Shown: piece by piece, positions 19,661 through 28,939 of the stretch
Layout of the letters: every line of letters begins with the position of its first letter
Position numbering within the stretch: the first letter of the stretch is position 1
Assembly (NCBI GenBank): GCA_001310415.1
Contig: BAXE01000024.1
Location: forward strand, 1-64,000
Direction: 5' to 3'
Length of the DNA stretch: 64,000 nt
Source of the DNA: Enterovibrio sp. JCM 19048
GTDB taxonomy: Bacteria > Pseudomonadota > Gammaproteobacteria > Enterobacterales > Vibrionaceae
Position numbers and translations under genes: made by a program
Notes under the pieces: model-generated
The model's database searches: none
Told to the model about the DNA's origin: nothing
The model's input: the letters and a program-made list of their open reading frames with translations, nothing else

Positions 19661-20317
19661 TTATTCATACCAACGGCCAGGGTAGGCCGCTGAATAGTCA
19701 GGTGCATTTTCTACCTGGTTATCTGCCGTGGGCTCAAGCGGGCCAACAACCGTGCGAAATGGCATGATCCCGGCCCATACGGGTAAATCCATGTCTTCCT
19801 TGTCATCATTGACACCATGGCGACCAATTTTGACCGAGGTTTCTGTCAGTGGTATGCGGAGCACTTCGGTGGCAGTCAGTTCTTTTTCATTGCTGGGTCT
19901 GGCTTCGGTGCCTCTTCCGGGGGCAATTTGCTCAAGAAATGCATCCAACACTTCAAACTTTGTCGCGTTGTCTTCCACTGTCTCAAACTGTCCAAATACC
20001 ATGGCGCAGCGGTAGTGGGCGCTATGGTGAAAGGCAGAGCGTGCCAATACCCAGGCGTCGAAAATCGTGAAGGTCAGGCAACAGGGCTCACCTTTTTTAA
20101 GGTGACGGATGAGCTGGCTGTTCCTGGCGCCGTGGATGTAGACACTATCGCCAACCCGCCAAGCCAGCATGGGGATCACTGTTGGGCCACGGTGATCGCT
20201 GAACGCCACATGGGCAATTTTTACCTCGTCGATGATGGCATGCAGTGCTGCGCTATCTTCGACGGCTTTGTGGGCGGCTTTCTTAAGGGTTGTTCTATTG
20301 GTTGCACCGGGTTCCAT
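19661..20317 (-). CDS. flavin-nucleotide-binding PNPOx-like protein
   Basis: 218 aa, intact. It matches the pyridoxamine 5'-phosphate oxidase-like, FMN-binding family (COG3467, NimA-related): ALHAIIDEVKIAHVAFSD, PTVIPMLAWRVGDSVYIHGA and HHSAHYRCAMVFGQ are typical strands of the split barrel. Start ATG 20317 follows AAGGA. It is divergent from a MocR/PdxR-type regulator 82 bp away, and MocR proteins often control vitamin B6 genes, so a role in B6 or flavin-dependent oxidation is inferred. The reaction is not known. Confidence 0.85.
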   Translation of the reverse strand: MEPGATNRTTLKKAAHKAVEDSAALHAIIDEVKIAHVAFSDHRGPTVIPMLAWRVGDSVYIHGARNSQLIRHLKKGEPCCLTFTIFDAWVLARSAFHHSAHYRCAMVFGQFETVEDNATKFEVLDAFLEQIAPGRGTEARPSNEKELTATEVLRIPLTETSVKIGRHGVNDDKEDMDLPVWAGIMPFRTVVGPLEPTADNQVENAPDYSAAYPGRWYE

Positions 20318-20399
20318 CGCGTTGTCCTTCTGTTTGCTTCCCTGAATAACTTGCAATTTAGGGGAGAAGTGGCACCTTAAATAGAGCCAATTTAGATAA

Positions 20400-21892
20400 A
20401 TGGATGGATCCAAAATGCAGCCAATCGATATCGGGGATCTGGAGCTGGATGGGCGACACAGCACAAAGCAGCAAGCCTTGTATGAAGCGGTTCAAGCCAA
20501 GATATTGAGCGGTCAGTGGCCGAGAAACGGCAAGCTCCCGGCATCCCGGCAGATGGCGACGGAACTGGGTGTTTCCCGCAATACCGTCACGGCCGTGTAT
20601 GACCAGTTAAGAGCCGAAGGTTATATAGACAGCCGCCCCGGTGCAGGGTTTTTCATTCAGGTGTCGACGCCGGATAAGTACCTGCAGGCCGCGCCGAAAG
20701 CCTTGGCTGAAAGCCGACAAGTACCCGCTAAATCAGCCGCGGTTTCAAGCGACGACACCCAGACAATTGTTGAGCGTAACCGTCCGTTTTCTACCGGCGT
20801 GCCGGATTTGGTCAACTTTCCCTACAAAAAATGGGCGAGGGCAATGCAGGAGCAGTTTCAGCGCCCGTTGATTTCAGGACAAAACACCACACAGGGCAGT
20901 GCCGCTTTGCGAATGGCGTTAAGCGACTATCTCTCATCCAGCCGGTCGGTTTCTGCACCACCTCACCGTATTATTCTGACATTGGGTGCGCAACAGGCGC
21001 TTTACATTGCTATGCAGGCGCTATTGAAACAGGGCGACGAAGTGATGACGGAATTGCCCGGCTATGTGCAGATGCATAAAGTGCTCAGGCAAAGCGGTGC
21101 GGCCATAAAACACATGGCGGTCAGCCCAGATACAGGCACAGATATTAACGCTTTGGCGCATTTTCACGGTAAGGCGCTCTATCTGACGCCCAGCAACCAC
21201 TACCCCATGGGAACCAGTATTGATACACATTGCCGGATGCATTGTATTGAGTGGGCTTCTAAAAATGATCGCTGGATCATTGAAGACGACTATGACAGTG
21301 AATTCCAGTTTGCCAGTCGGCCATATCCTTCCCTTCAGGGGCTGGCGACGACATTGCATGGTGACGATGCGCGTGTCATTTATATCGGCACTTTCAGTAA
21401 AGCCTTCCTGCCTGCGGTGCGCGTGGGCTACATGGTAGTACCCGACTTTCTGGTTGATGACTGTCTTGCTGTGAAAGACACCATAGGTGGTGATACGTCG
21501 CCCTATGTGGAAGAGGCACTGGCCGCGTTTATTGCGGAAGGTCATTACCTGCGCCATATCCGCAAAATGCGTCATCTCTATCAGCAAAAACACCGCTTGT
21601 TTGTCGAATTACTGGAAAAACAACTGGGTAACAGGGTCTGCGTTATCAGCCAACCGGCAGGGCTGCACGTTACCTTCAGCTGGAAAGATGGCCCATTGGC
21701 GAAAGATGTCCAGCGGCGACTGGCAAAGGTGGGTATCTCAATCCGCACGCTGGCTACTATTTCAACCCGGCAGACAACTCAGCGATGCCGCCATGGATGA
21801 CGCGCGCACTGGTGGCGGGATTTGGCAACAGCTCGCTGAAAGATATCGAAAACGGTGTGGCAAAAATTGCGGCGGCACTGTCCGCCGCCTAG
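20400..21892 (+). CDS. pdxR: MocR-type GntR/aminotransferase regulator
   Basis: About 497 aa after repair. The N-terminal GntR winged helix is clear (LYEAVQAKILSGQW, LPASRQMATELGVSRNTV, YDQLRAEGYIDSRPGAGFF). It is joined by a linker to a fold-type I aminotransferase domain with GAQQALYIAMQALL, EDDYDSEFQF and the PLP lysine motif GTFSKAFLPAVRVGY. One lost G near 21750 disrupts the tail, which then reads YYFNPADNSAMPPWMT to the TAG at 21890. PdxR-type members sense PLP and control B6 synthesis. It probably regulates the divergent FMN-binding gene and itself. The start may be ATG 20400 or ATG 20415, where the spacing to GGAT is better. The pdxR name is by type, not proven. Confidence 0.88.
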
Positions 21893-21893
21893 C

Positions 21894-22488
21894 TTAATCG
21901 ACCAGCTCTATCCCAAGCTTTCCAGCAATGCCAGTGCTTCGAAGCGGGAAAATTTTGCATCGGTAACTTTGTTCTCCAGCACATTGATATTGAATGACGT
22001 GGAGTCAGTCAGGTCGGCTTCGTTCAGATCGGTGCGCTGGAACAGGGCATTAGTGAAATCACAACCTGTCATGACAGATTCCGTCAAATCACTCTCACGA
22101 AAATCTGCGTCATGCAGCTTGCAGTCCGCGACTTTCAGCCATGCAGGGTCAGCCCAAAGAAACTGTTGTCATTCATGATGCAGCGTTTGAATGTCAGCTC
22201 GGCATCGCGCCGGTAAACGGGCCAGTCTGCTTGAGTCCAGTCACTGCCAACCAGCTTGCAGTCGACAAATTCAAGCTCTGAGAGGCGGGAGTAATGCCAT
22301 TTTACCAGGCTGAGGTTGCATTGTTCGAAGGTACAGTTGAGAAACTTACAGTTGCGGAAAACGGCTTCTGATAACTGGCAATGACGAAACAGGCACTCCT
22401 CAAATTCAATGTCGCTGAACGACATGCCGGAAATATCAACGTCTGAAAATACGTCGTCGTAATACTGTGTCTGCTCACCAAAATTCAC
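21894..22488 (-). CDS. McbG/Qnr-like pentapeptide-repeat protein
   Basis: About 198 aa after repair. Repeats of the A(D/N)LXX type fold as a right-handed quadrilateral beta helix: FEECLFRHCQLSEAVFRNCK, FLNCTFEQCNLSLVKW, and after a frame break at about 22138, ADCKLHDADFRESDLTES and FQRTDLNEADLTDS. A second break near 21910 precedes the natural end GIELVD. Family members such as McbG and Qnr mimic DNA and protect gyrase. Whether this one lowers quinolone or toxin sensitivity is not visible. Start GTG 22488 follows AGGAAG. It converges on the MocR gene with 1 bp between stop codons. Confidence 0.85.
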
Positions 22489-23237
22489 GCCACACTTCCT
22501 ATTTGATTTTCGCGATGGGTATTAAAACCGTTCGCGACTGTCAATTCCATGCGTTTGAACATTTCCCGATAGATTGACGGTTTATCGCGCTGTTTTTTGC
22601 CTAAAAGTGCGCGATTTAACCTTACTTTTTATGCTGCCAATTTGGCATAAGCATTGGTATTCACGGATCGTCAACATTTAAAATCAGAGAATGTGCCTAC
22701 AAAATAAGAATTATTGAGATTTCCTTCTTTCGCCGGACAAAGAGAATCCGCTCCCCTGCTAGAGTGATCGTCGAGTGAAGAAAAACCTTACGCTTGTGCA
22801 TACGATTTACGCCAGTTCTGTAAAAGTATGCACAACGCCACCGACAACTAAAATCAAGCGTTGAATAGCCGCCGATTTTTCCATGTACTCAAATACGTGT
22901 CAGCCACAAGGTATTTCCCTGATTTGAGAGTCTGGTAATACACAGCAAGGTTTTTAGCAGGGTATGGACCCCCGTTTTAGTGACGTTAAAGCGCTGTGTT
23001 TTAGAAAGTGAATACCCATGTGGCTTTAAAAGATCCTGACAGGTAACTCGCTAGGTAAGGGCGAAATATTCGGTGTCCATCCCGGCAACTTAGGTTTAGA
23101 CAGTCAGGTCTGCAACGCCTAAAGGCAACAAACACGATTCCCATTCGTGTTGCATCCGCACTCGTGCCGCGTTGTTCGCGGGCACAAAGGCCGAAGGCAA
23201 GTTCACTACACGATGTTTACAGTCAGAGGAAAGATCC
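22489..23237. other. 750-bp gene-free region upstream of the VpsR-like gene
   Basis: No coding frame that I can support on either strand. A minus frame at 23096-23560 is antisense to the regulator and rejected. A TTGGCATAAGCATTGG near 22639 resembles a -24/-12 promoter but lacks the GC of the -12 box. I looked for a c-di-GMP riboswitch and for Qrr-like sRNA and found neither. The length suggests a long leader or several promoters for the regulator. Confidence 0.4.
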
Positions 23238-24592
23238 ATGGTTGAAGTCCAACAACAGGCAGCATCACGACGCCAAGATGCTGTGCTGATCATATCGGAT
23301 GATGCAGATGCCCAAATACGGGTAAGCCGGGCGCTGGGGGACGAAACAGCAATTGTTACGGCGCAGGCACAAGGCATATCCAATGCTCTCCACCAGTTAC
23401 TGACCACGGTTGCGGTGATTGCCGAATGCAATGCCGTGACGCTGGCAGCCCTCAAAGACATTCTTTCATATTCCCCGCGAACCAAAGTTATTGTTGTTGT
23501 CGATAGTGAAAACAATGGCGATGCCGTGTTGGCGCTGGAAGCGGGCGCGACAGATATCATCGAGCGTCCTTACAGTGACGATCTGTTAAGGATGATGGTC
23601 AAGCGTGCGCAGCACATTGCTTCGCTGGAAAGTGAAGTGGAAAGGCTCAAAACCTATGAGCGTCAGCAACATGCGATATTGGGCGGAAGTGCCCCAATGG
23701 TTCAGTTGCTCCGTATGGTGGATAGGGTCGCCAGTACCGACGTTAACACCTTGGTTTACGGAGAAAGCGGCACCGGTAAAGCCCTGATGGCAAGGGCTAT
23801 CCATGACCGCAGCACCCGCAGCAACAAACCTTTTATTACGTTGAACTGTGCGTCTTTGCCCGAAGATATGCTGGATGCTGAGCTGTTTGGGATTGAGCGC
23901 GGCAACTTCGATTCCCGCCAAATCAAAATCGGTAAAATTGAAGCGGCCCATGGTGGAACTCTGTTTCTGGATGAAATTGGCGACATGCCCCTCTCCATTC
24001 AGGCGAAAGTACTGCGGTTTTTCCAGGAGCGCGTTGTTGACCGTATCGCGGGAGAGCGCTCCATTCCGGTTGATGTCAAAGTAGTGTCAGCGACGTACCA
24101 CGATTTGGGCGCGCGGGTAGCAGAGAAAAAGTTCCGGGATGACCTTCTCCACCACGTCGGCGAAGTGACGATCAATATTCCCCCTCTCAGAGACAGGGGC
24201 GACGATGTGTTGCTGCTGGCAAAAACCTTCCTGCTGCAATTCAACCAAACCATGAACCGCAAAATCAACGGCTTTACAGACGACGCGGTTAACGCGCTGA
24301 TGACTTATGCCTGGCCCGGCAACGTGAGAGAGCTGCAAAACAAAGTGAAATCAGCGGTGATCATGGCGGACGGCACGCAAATCTCAGCGGCGGATCTGGC
24401 TTTGACCAAAGAGCATCAAAAAGACAGCGGGTTACCACTGAACCTGAGGCAAGTAAGAGAGGAAGCTGAGCGCAATGCCGTTACCCGGGCGCTCGCGAGG
24501 CAGAGGGCAATATGTCGCAGTCTGCCAACTTGCTGGGAATTTCCCGCCCGACACTCTACACGCTAATCGAAAAATACTCGTTGCAGCGGTAA
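23238..24592 (+). CDS. degenerate NtrC-family regulator, VpsR/PrsR-like
   Basis: About 451 aa after repair. Residues 1-130 form a receiver-like domain without the phosphoacceptor aspartate (VAVIAECNAV where a D is expected). The AAA+ domain keeps Walker A GESGTGKALMARAIH and Walker B GGTLFLDEIGDMPL, but the sigma54-contact loop GAFTGA is replaced by GNFDSR (in ELFGIERGNFDSRQIK). The Fis-type helix-turn-helix MSQSANLLGISRPTLYTLIE is recovered by restoring one base near 24495. Loss of GAFTGA and of the phospho-Asp is the known pattern of VpsR, which acts with c-di-GMP at sigma70 promoters. I infer an exopolysaccharide or biofilm regulator. Start ATG 23238 follows AGAGGA. Confidence 0.82.
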
Positions 24593-24627
24593 CGAGGGGC
24601 GCTGGTTTGCTTCATGTTTGAGACTGG

Positions 24628-24641
24628 TGGTCAATTGACCA
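24628..24641. promoter_or_regulatory. perfect 14-bp palindrome between the regulator and the PqqD-like gene
   Basis: TGGTCAATTGACCA is exactly self-complementary and lies 36 bp after the regulator stop, in the presumed promoter of the gene at 24809. A candidate operator, possibly for the regulator itself or for a dimeric repressor. Confidence 0.5.
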
Positions 24642-24808
24642 TTTACTTAATAAGGTTTTTTGGCAGCAGCATATAGAGTTAATTTGTGAATCAATATTAC
24701 GCATGCCGGGGGCAATATTCTCAGGTCTTCCATCAGGGAGTTTGGGTTTTCATAGTCAGGCAAAATAAATACATCATCAGCCTTATGCAGTATGGTCAGG
24801 TGGCACAG

Positions 24809-25123
24809 ATGAGAATGAATGAACTGATTGATAATAATCTGGTTTTAAGGGCAGAAGTCGACGTTAAGCTTGCCAGCAATTTTTCCCTTGAGTTATGCAG
24901 TTACGAATCCGGCGATCAGCTGATTATTTTCAGCCCCAATACCGGCGATGTCATGCTCTGCGATAGTGCTGCCAGCGTCTTTCTCTCACTGTTGGAAAAG
25001 AAATTGCCCTTGGGTGCCGCGCTCTCCGCGCTTTCAGTGTGCGAGCCTGAATATGCCAAGCGTCTCTTGCATGAGTTGGAGCGTATGGAAATTATTCACC
25101 TTGCAGGGATACGCTGGCAATAG
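24809..25123 (+). CDS. PqqD-like peptide-chaperone domain protein (104 aa)
   Basis: From ATG 24809, behind CAGGTGG, the product is 104 aa. QLIIFSPNTGDVMLCDSAAS followed by VFLSLLEKKLPLGAALSALS resembles the PqqD fold (a conserved 'xxGxxxxLNxxAxxIxxLL' pattern and a C-terminal helical pair), as in the HPr-rel-A subgroup of PqqD proteins found near polysaccharide and PEP-CTERM loci. PqqD domains bind the leader of ribosomal peptides. No precursor peptide, radical-SAM enzyme or HprK-like kinase is visible nearby. A longer reading from GTG 24686 adds 41 residues without a family match and is less likely. The family call is moderate. Confidence 0.5.
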   Translation: MRMNELIDNNLVLRAEVDVKLASNFSLELCSYESGDQLIIFSPNTGDVMLCDSAASVFLSLLEKKLPLGAALSALSVCEPEYAKRLLHELERMEIIHLAGIRWQ

Positions 25124-25177
25124 TCGCAAACGTGGGTGTTTTGGTGGGAAGAGAATAAAGCTGCGAAGTAAAAACGT

Positions 25178-25587
25178 TTAGAGTTGTTGCTTGTCAGCTT
25201 CGCCCCTTTCCGCTGCCAGTTTTTGCTGGCGTTCAATACGTTGAATTTGCTTATGCAGGGTTACGCCGTTAAATGGCTTTACGACAAAGCCGTTTACGCC
25301 GTAGCGGATAAGTTCTTTTACCCTGTCTTTGTCCTGCTCACAGGAAACGATCAGTACGGGCATGGCTTTGAGTTTGTTGTCTGCCGGATTTCCTTGAGCA
25401 ACTCTCTTCCGTCCATTTTCGGCATATTCAGGTCGGTAATGAGTAAATCATACCGGCTTCGCTGCATCATCTGGAATGCCTGCCAACCGTTGGTTGCCTC
25501 TTCCAACTCCAAATAGCCGATGCTTCTCAGCAGGTTAAGCATGACGTGGCGCATCGAAGTCATATCGTCCACGACCAAAATTTTCAT
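25178..25587 (-). CDS. CheY-like single-domain response regulator
   Basis: About 136 aa after repair. MKILVVDDMTSMRHVM carries the acidic pair, LLITDLNMPKMDG has the phosphoacceptor Asp (about 57), VLIVSCEQ has the Ser/Thr position and VVKPF the conserved Lys. A lost A near 25361 splits it (NSKAMPVLIVS). It is a stand-alone receiver and would act through protein partners, for example a motor switch or a kinase relay. It follows the glycosyltransferase on the same strand by 109 bp. A signalling role within the 23-29 kb island is inferred. Confidence 0.85.
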
Positions 25588-25696
25588 CGGAATAAGACAT
25601 CCTGTCTGTTTATTAGATATTCAAAATATAGCCAGAAATTCCCGCTTCGGTGACGAAAAGGCAGCAAATTTGTGTGTGTTTACCACCAAAGTCGAA

Positions 25697-26914
25697 TCAG
25701 GGCTTAAAGCGGGTAGGGGATGGCGGGTAACGGGTTACCGAGGTAGGCATCCTTGGTGGAATACGGTGTTCGAGGAGTTGGTAGAGCTTCTCATAACGCG
25801 CTTGATGCTCGGCGTGGTGGTAGCGTTCCAGCACATAGTTGCGCGAAGCTTGTCCGAGGCGAATACGTTTCCTGGCATCAGAATACAGGGTGAGCATTTG
25901 ATACTGGAATTGGTGAGATCCGTTATCAGTGAGCCAAAGCAGGGGGTGGTTATCATCCTTTGGTGAATCATCTCCACGTCCCGACATCACCGGCAGTCCC
26001 ATCGACATGGCTTCCAGCAAAGCAAACGAAGGCTGCATTCCGTCATCAAGGGTGACAATGGTATCAAGCAGGTGGAAAAAACGTTCACTTTCAGCGTGAT
26101 GGTTACAGAAACGCGCCTGACTGTCGCTGACATCGTGTTGTTCGAGAAAGCGGCGGTAAAATGACAGGTAGGGGCTGTTCCCTATGATCAGCAGCAATGC
26201 CTGGGCAGAAAACGCCGTAGAGTGTTTCAGCGCGGCCACATACTCTGCTAAAAACTGCTCTACCGCCTCCCTCCCCATGCCAGTGACGGGCAAACCAATA
26301 ACAAAACGGTTCGCGGGTACCGGTAAAGTGCCGATAAAAGCGGTGCGGTTTCTGAGGCTGACATCCTGCAGCGGCGGGCGGTGCGTTTTGATGTCTATCC
26401 CTGCACGTACACGTTTGATTTTACTTTCTTCAATACTGGCATTTGTCTTGAGCCAGGCCTCCTGCGCTTTATCCGCTGCGATGACAAAATCACAGGAGTG
26501 TTTGAAGATCTTGTGTGACCACACCCGCCCCTTACGGGATACCCAATTCGCAGCACCGTTACCTTGCCCAGCGATATGCAACCTGAGCGGGATGCCGGCC
26601 CGGTGAGCAAGCCACTGGACGGGCAGGGTTTGATCGCCATAGGTCTGGCAAACATCAGGACGGATGGCGCGCAGTGCCTGTTGGCAGGTTCGGATTTTGT
26701 TAAGAAGAGAGCCGTCAAGCGACAACTCCAGACAACTGGTGTGGTGTGGCAGGCGCAGGGGAGGCTTTTTCGCCTTGTGCAAAACGATAAGGGTATGTTC
26801 GTAATGGGGTGAAGGGAATTGTCGGATGTTGGCAAACACCTGCTCATTCTGCGCCGCATCACCTAGGGACACCACCACATGGCAGATATGCCTCGGCGGC
26901 CTGACTGACAACAT
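25697..26914 (-). CDS. GT4-like glycosyltransferase
   Basis: About 405 aa, intact. The GT-B fold type is indicated by HICHVVVSLGDAAQ at the N-terminus, LRLHIAGQGNG and KRVRAGIDI in the middle, and the donor-site region DDGMQPSFALLEAMSMGLPV near residue 320, with its E-x7-E-like acidic spacing. Such enzymes add a sugar from a nucleotide donor to a polysaccharide or lipid acceptor. I prefer ATG 26914, preceded by GGGG at 6 bp, over ATG 26932. The gene lies between a diguanylate cyclase and a CheY-like gene, which suggests a signal-controlled polysaccharide function. Acceptor and donor are unknown. Confidence 0.82.
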   Translation of the reverse strand: MLSVRPPRHICHVVVSLGDAAQNEQVFANIRQFPSPHYEHTLIVLHKAKKPPLRLPHHTSCLELSLDGSLLNKIRTCQQALRAIRPDVCQTYGDQTLPVQWLAHRAGIPLRLHIAGQGNGAANWVSRKGRVWSHKIFKHSCDFVIAADKAQEAWLKTNASIEESKIKRVRAGIDIKTHRPPLQDVSLRNRTAFIGTLPVPANRFVIGLPVTGMGREAVEQFLAEYVAALKHSTAFSAQALLLIIGNSPYLSFYRRFLEQHDVSDSQARFCNHHAESERFFHLLDTIVTLDDGMQPSFALLEAMSMGLPVMSGRGDDSPKDDNHPLLWLTDNGSHQFQYQMLTLYSDARKRIRLGQASRNYVLERYHHAEHQARYEKLYQLLEHRIPPRMPTSVTRYPPSPTRFKP

Positions 26915-27041
26915 ACAAAACCCCATGCACATGCAAAACTTCGTTGGTTAATCTTTGCATAGAAGAAATCGCCGGGGTTTCCGATTTCAGAGACAAACCG
27001 GGAAAAACTTAGGGAAGGAATTCATGGTGGTGGAAGAAGCG

Positions 27042-27064
27042 TTACCGGCACAGGAAAGCGCCGG
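27042..27064. repeat. short inverted repeat
   Basis: TACCGGC and GCCGGTA, perfect 7-bp arms about 9 bp apart, lie in the gap between the cyclase and the glycosyltransferase. There is no T-tract on either side, so it is an mRNA hairpin or operator more than a terminator. Confidence 0.4.
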
Positions 27065-27094
27065 TAGCATCTTCAGGTCGTTTGAGTATAGGTA

Positions 27095-28939
27095 TCAGAA
27101 TACGTCTTCGGTAGCAGCGTTGTATTGTCTCAGCTCAGCGCGGTTACGACCGCCACGTTTGGCTTTATAGAGGGACTGGTCAGCGAATTCGAGTAGTTGG
27201 TTTGGTTGGGTTAAACCGTCTGGCTCGCACACCACACCGCCAATACTGATGGTGATAATGCCACTGTTCTGGCTGCCTTGGTGGGGAATACACAAGTCAC
27301 GCACGGATTGGCAAAGCTGCCAGGAAACCTCTTGTGCCGCTGCCAAATTGCTTTTAGGCAGCAGCAGTGCAAACTCTTCGCCGCCAAAGCGGGCCAACGG
27401 TGCATTGAACTGACGGGCGACATTGGCCATTGCACGCGCCACATACTTCAGTGCTTTGTCACCCTGAAGGTGCCCATAGATATCGTTGTAGGCTTTGAAA
27501 TGGTCAATATCCACCATCATGACAGTCAGTGAATCACCTTCTTCGACAGCTTGATAAAGGGCATTGCTGAGTTGACGGCTGAAAGGACGTCGGTTCAACA
27601 GGCGTGTCAATTCATCGGTTTCCGCTTCCAGACGCAGGCGCTCGTTTGCCATGATCAGCTCTTCCTGCAACTCTGTCATCGCCTGATGGTCGCGCTCGCG
27701 GATGGTCAATTCACTGAGCATGGTCGCGTAGCGTTTAAGGAGCAGGCTCTTATTCTCATTCCACTGCAGGGATTGGTTGTTACGGGTGACCGCCAACAGG
27801 CCAAAGCTCTTTCGCCCATCAGACAGTGGGAACATAGCCAGGCTGTGAATGCCCATCTCTTTCAGGAAATGTGGCTCAATAATCGCGTTTTCATTGGCTG
27901 TATTCATATCCAGCAGCGCCACTTCCTGTGCTTCCATCAACCAGCGTTTCACCAGATACATGTCGCTGATGTCGATGGTCGGCTCATCACTGTTTTCCGG
28001 ATAAGAGACGCGGTAGAGAACCTTTTCCTGATCGAGAGACAGCCAGAAAATGTGGTCAGCTTCGAACAGCTTTGCCAGCTCCGGCATACACAGGCGAACA
28101 TCAAACTCGACGCTGGCTTTGTGTCCTTTGATCAGGCGAAGTGACAACGCGGCCAGCAGTTTATTGGATCTGTTTTGCCATTCCAGTTCCTTGGCACGCA
28201 GTGATACCTCTTCCGCCAGCAAGGTTTTGTGTTGTTTCAGCGTGCGTTCTTTGAGTTTGTTATGGACAAAATCAGCACGGATCCGCATGTACAGCTCTTG
28301 TATCGAGCGGGCGACCTGTCCGATTTCATCCTTGCTGTTGGTCAACTCATCCGGAATCGCGAATTTGCTGACCTTGTTCAGGTCAATACGATCGACACTG
28401 TCCACCAAGCTAGAAATCCGGCGGGTAAACGTCTTTTTAAGCAGAACTAGAATAAGCAGTGCGACCAGAACGGCTTCGGTCAGGAAGAACAGCGCAGAAG
28501 GAATCGCACTTTCAAGTGCCGTCATTTCAACGGACGTGTAGTCCAGATACACTTCTAACGTACCCAGCGTTTCGCCCTGGGATGTCAGCGATTGTGTGAT
28601 GATTCGCTCAGCGCGGTGCGGAAGGGTGAGGTTATCAGCATAAGTGCGAATTGCCTTCGTAGTTGAGGTGCACATTGCTGATATGGGCATGCCCGCCAGG
28701 CTTTTCAACTGACGAACCATCAGGGACAGATCATCGTGCTGAATCGCGTGCACCAGATTATCGCTGGCCGCGTCGATACGTTTTTCCAGCGATTGGGTCG
28801 TCCACTTTACGGTATTGGCGTAATTGACACCCAATTGCATGCAGACTGACACCCCGGCGAAAAGCAAACTAACGCCGAGAACCAGCACGGAAAGCTTGGT
28901 TTGTAGTCTTTGACCCGATTGAAGAAAACGTTTCAGCAT
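27095..28939 (-). CDS. membrane diguanylate cyclase (TM-periplasmic-HAMP-GAF-GGEEF)
   Basis: 614 aa from ATG 28939. A first helix (LSVLVLGVSLLFAGVSVC), a periplasmic domain to about 150, a second helix (ALFFLTEAVLVALLILVLL), a HAMP region with coiled coil, a GAF-like domain (about 340-460), and a catalytic domain with DELTRLLNRRPF, DIDHFKAYND and the active motif RFGGEEFALLL. The inhibitory RxxD five residues before GGEEF is missing (RQFN is one position off), so product inhibition is probably absent. Inside the periplasmic domain, around 28625-28680, the current reading is odd and a shifted frame (HISNVHLNYEGNSH) fits better; two compensating errors are likely. Confidence 0.88.
   Translation of the reverse strand: MLKRFLQSGQRLQTKLSVLVLGVSLLFAGVSVCMQLGVNYANTVKWTTQSLEKRIDAASDNLVHAIQHDDLSLMVRQLKSLAGMPISAMCTSTTKAIRTYADNLTLPHRAERIITQSLTSQGETLGTLEVYLDYTSVEMTALESAIPSALFFLTEAVLVALLILVLLKKTFTRRISSLVDSVDRIDLNKVSKFAIPDELTNSKDEIGQVARSIQELYMRIRADFVHNKLKERTLKQHKTLLAEEVSLRAKELEWQNRSNKLLAALSLRLIKGHKASVEFDVRLCMPELAKLFEADHIFWLSLDQEKVLYRVSYPENSDEPTIDISDMYLVKRWLMEAQEVALLDMNTANENAIIEPHFLKEMGIHSLAMFPLSDGRKSFGLLAVTRNNQSLQWNENKSLLLKRYATMLSELTIRERDHQAMTELQEELIMANERLRLEAETDELTRLLNRRPFSRQLSNALYQAVEEGDSLTVMMVDIDHFKAYNDIYGHLQGDKALKYVARAMANVARQFNAPLARFGGEEFALLLPKSNLAAAQEVSWQLCQSVRDLCIPHQGSQNSGIITISIGGVVCEPDGLTQPNQLLEFADQSLYKAKRGGRNRAELRQYNAATEDVF

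Noticed and set aside
22600-22670. sigma54-like promoter TTGGCATAAGCATTGG
   Set aside because: The -12 element lacks the essential GC and the downstream regulator is not known to need sigma54.
22800-23237. c-di-GMP (GEMM) riboswitch or Qrr sRNA before the regulator
   Set aside because: No GEMM core and no Qrr core sequence could be found.
24686-24808. 41-residue N-terminal extension of the PqqD-like protein
   Set aside because: Start is GTG without a good Shine-Dalgarno, the extension contains no PqqD-like sequence and the palindrome and promoter would fall just before it; ATG 24809 fits better.
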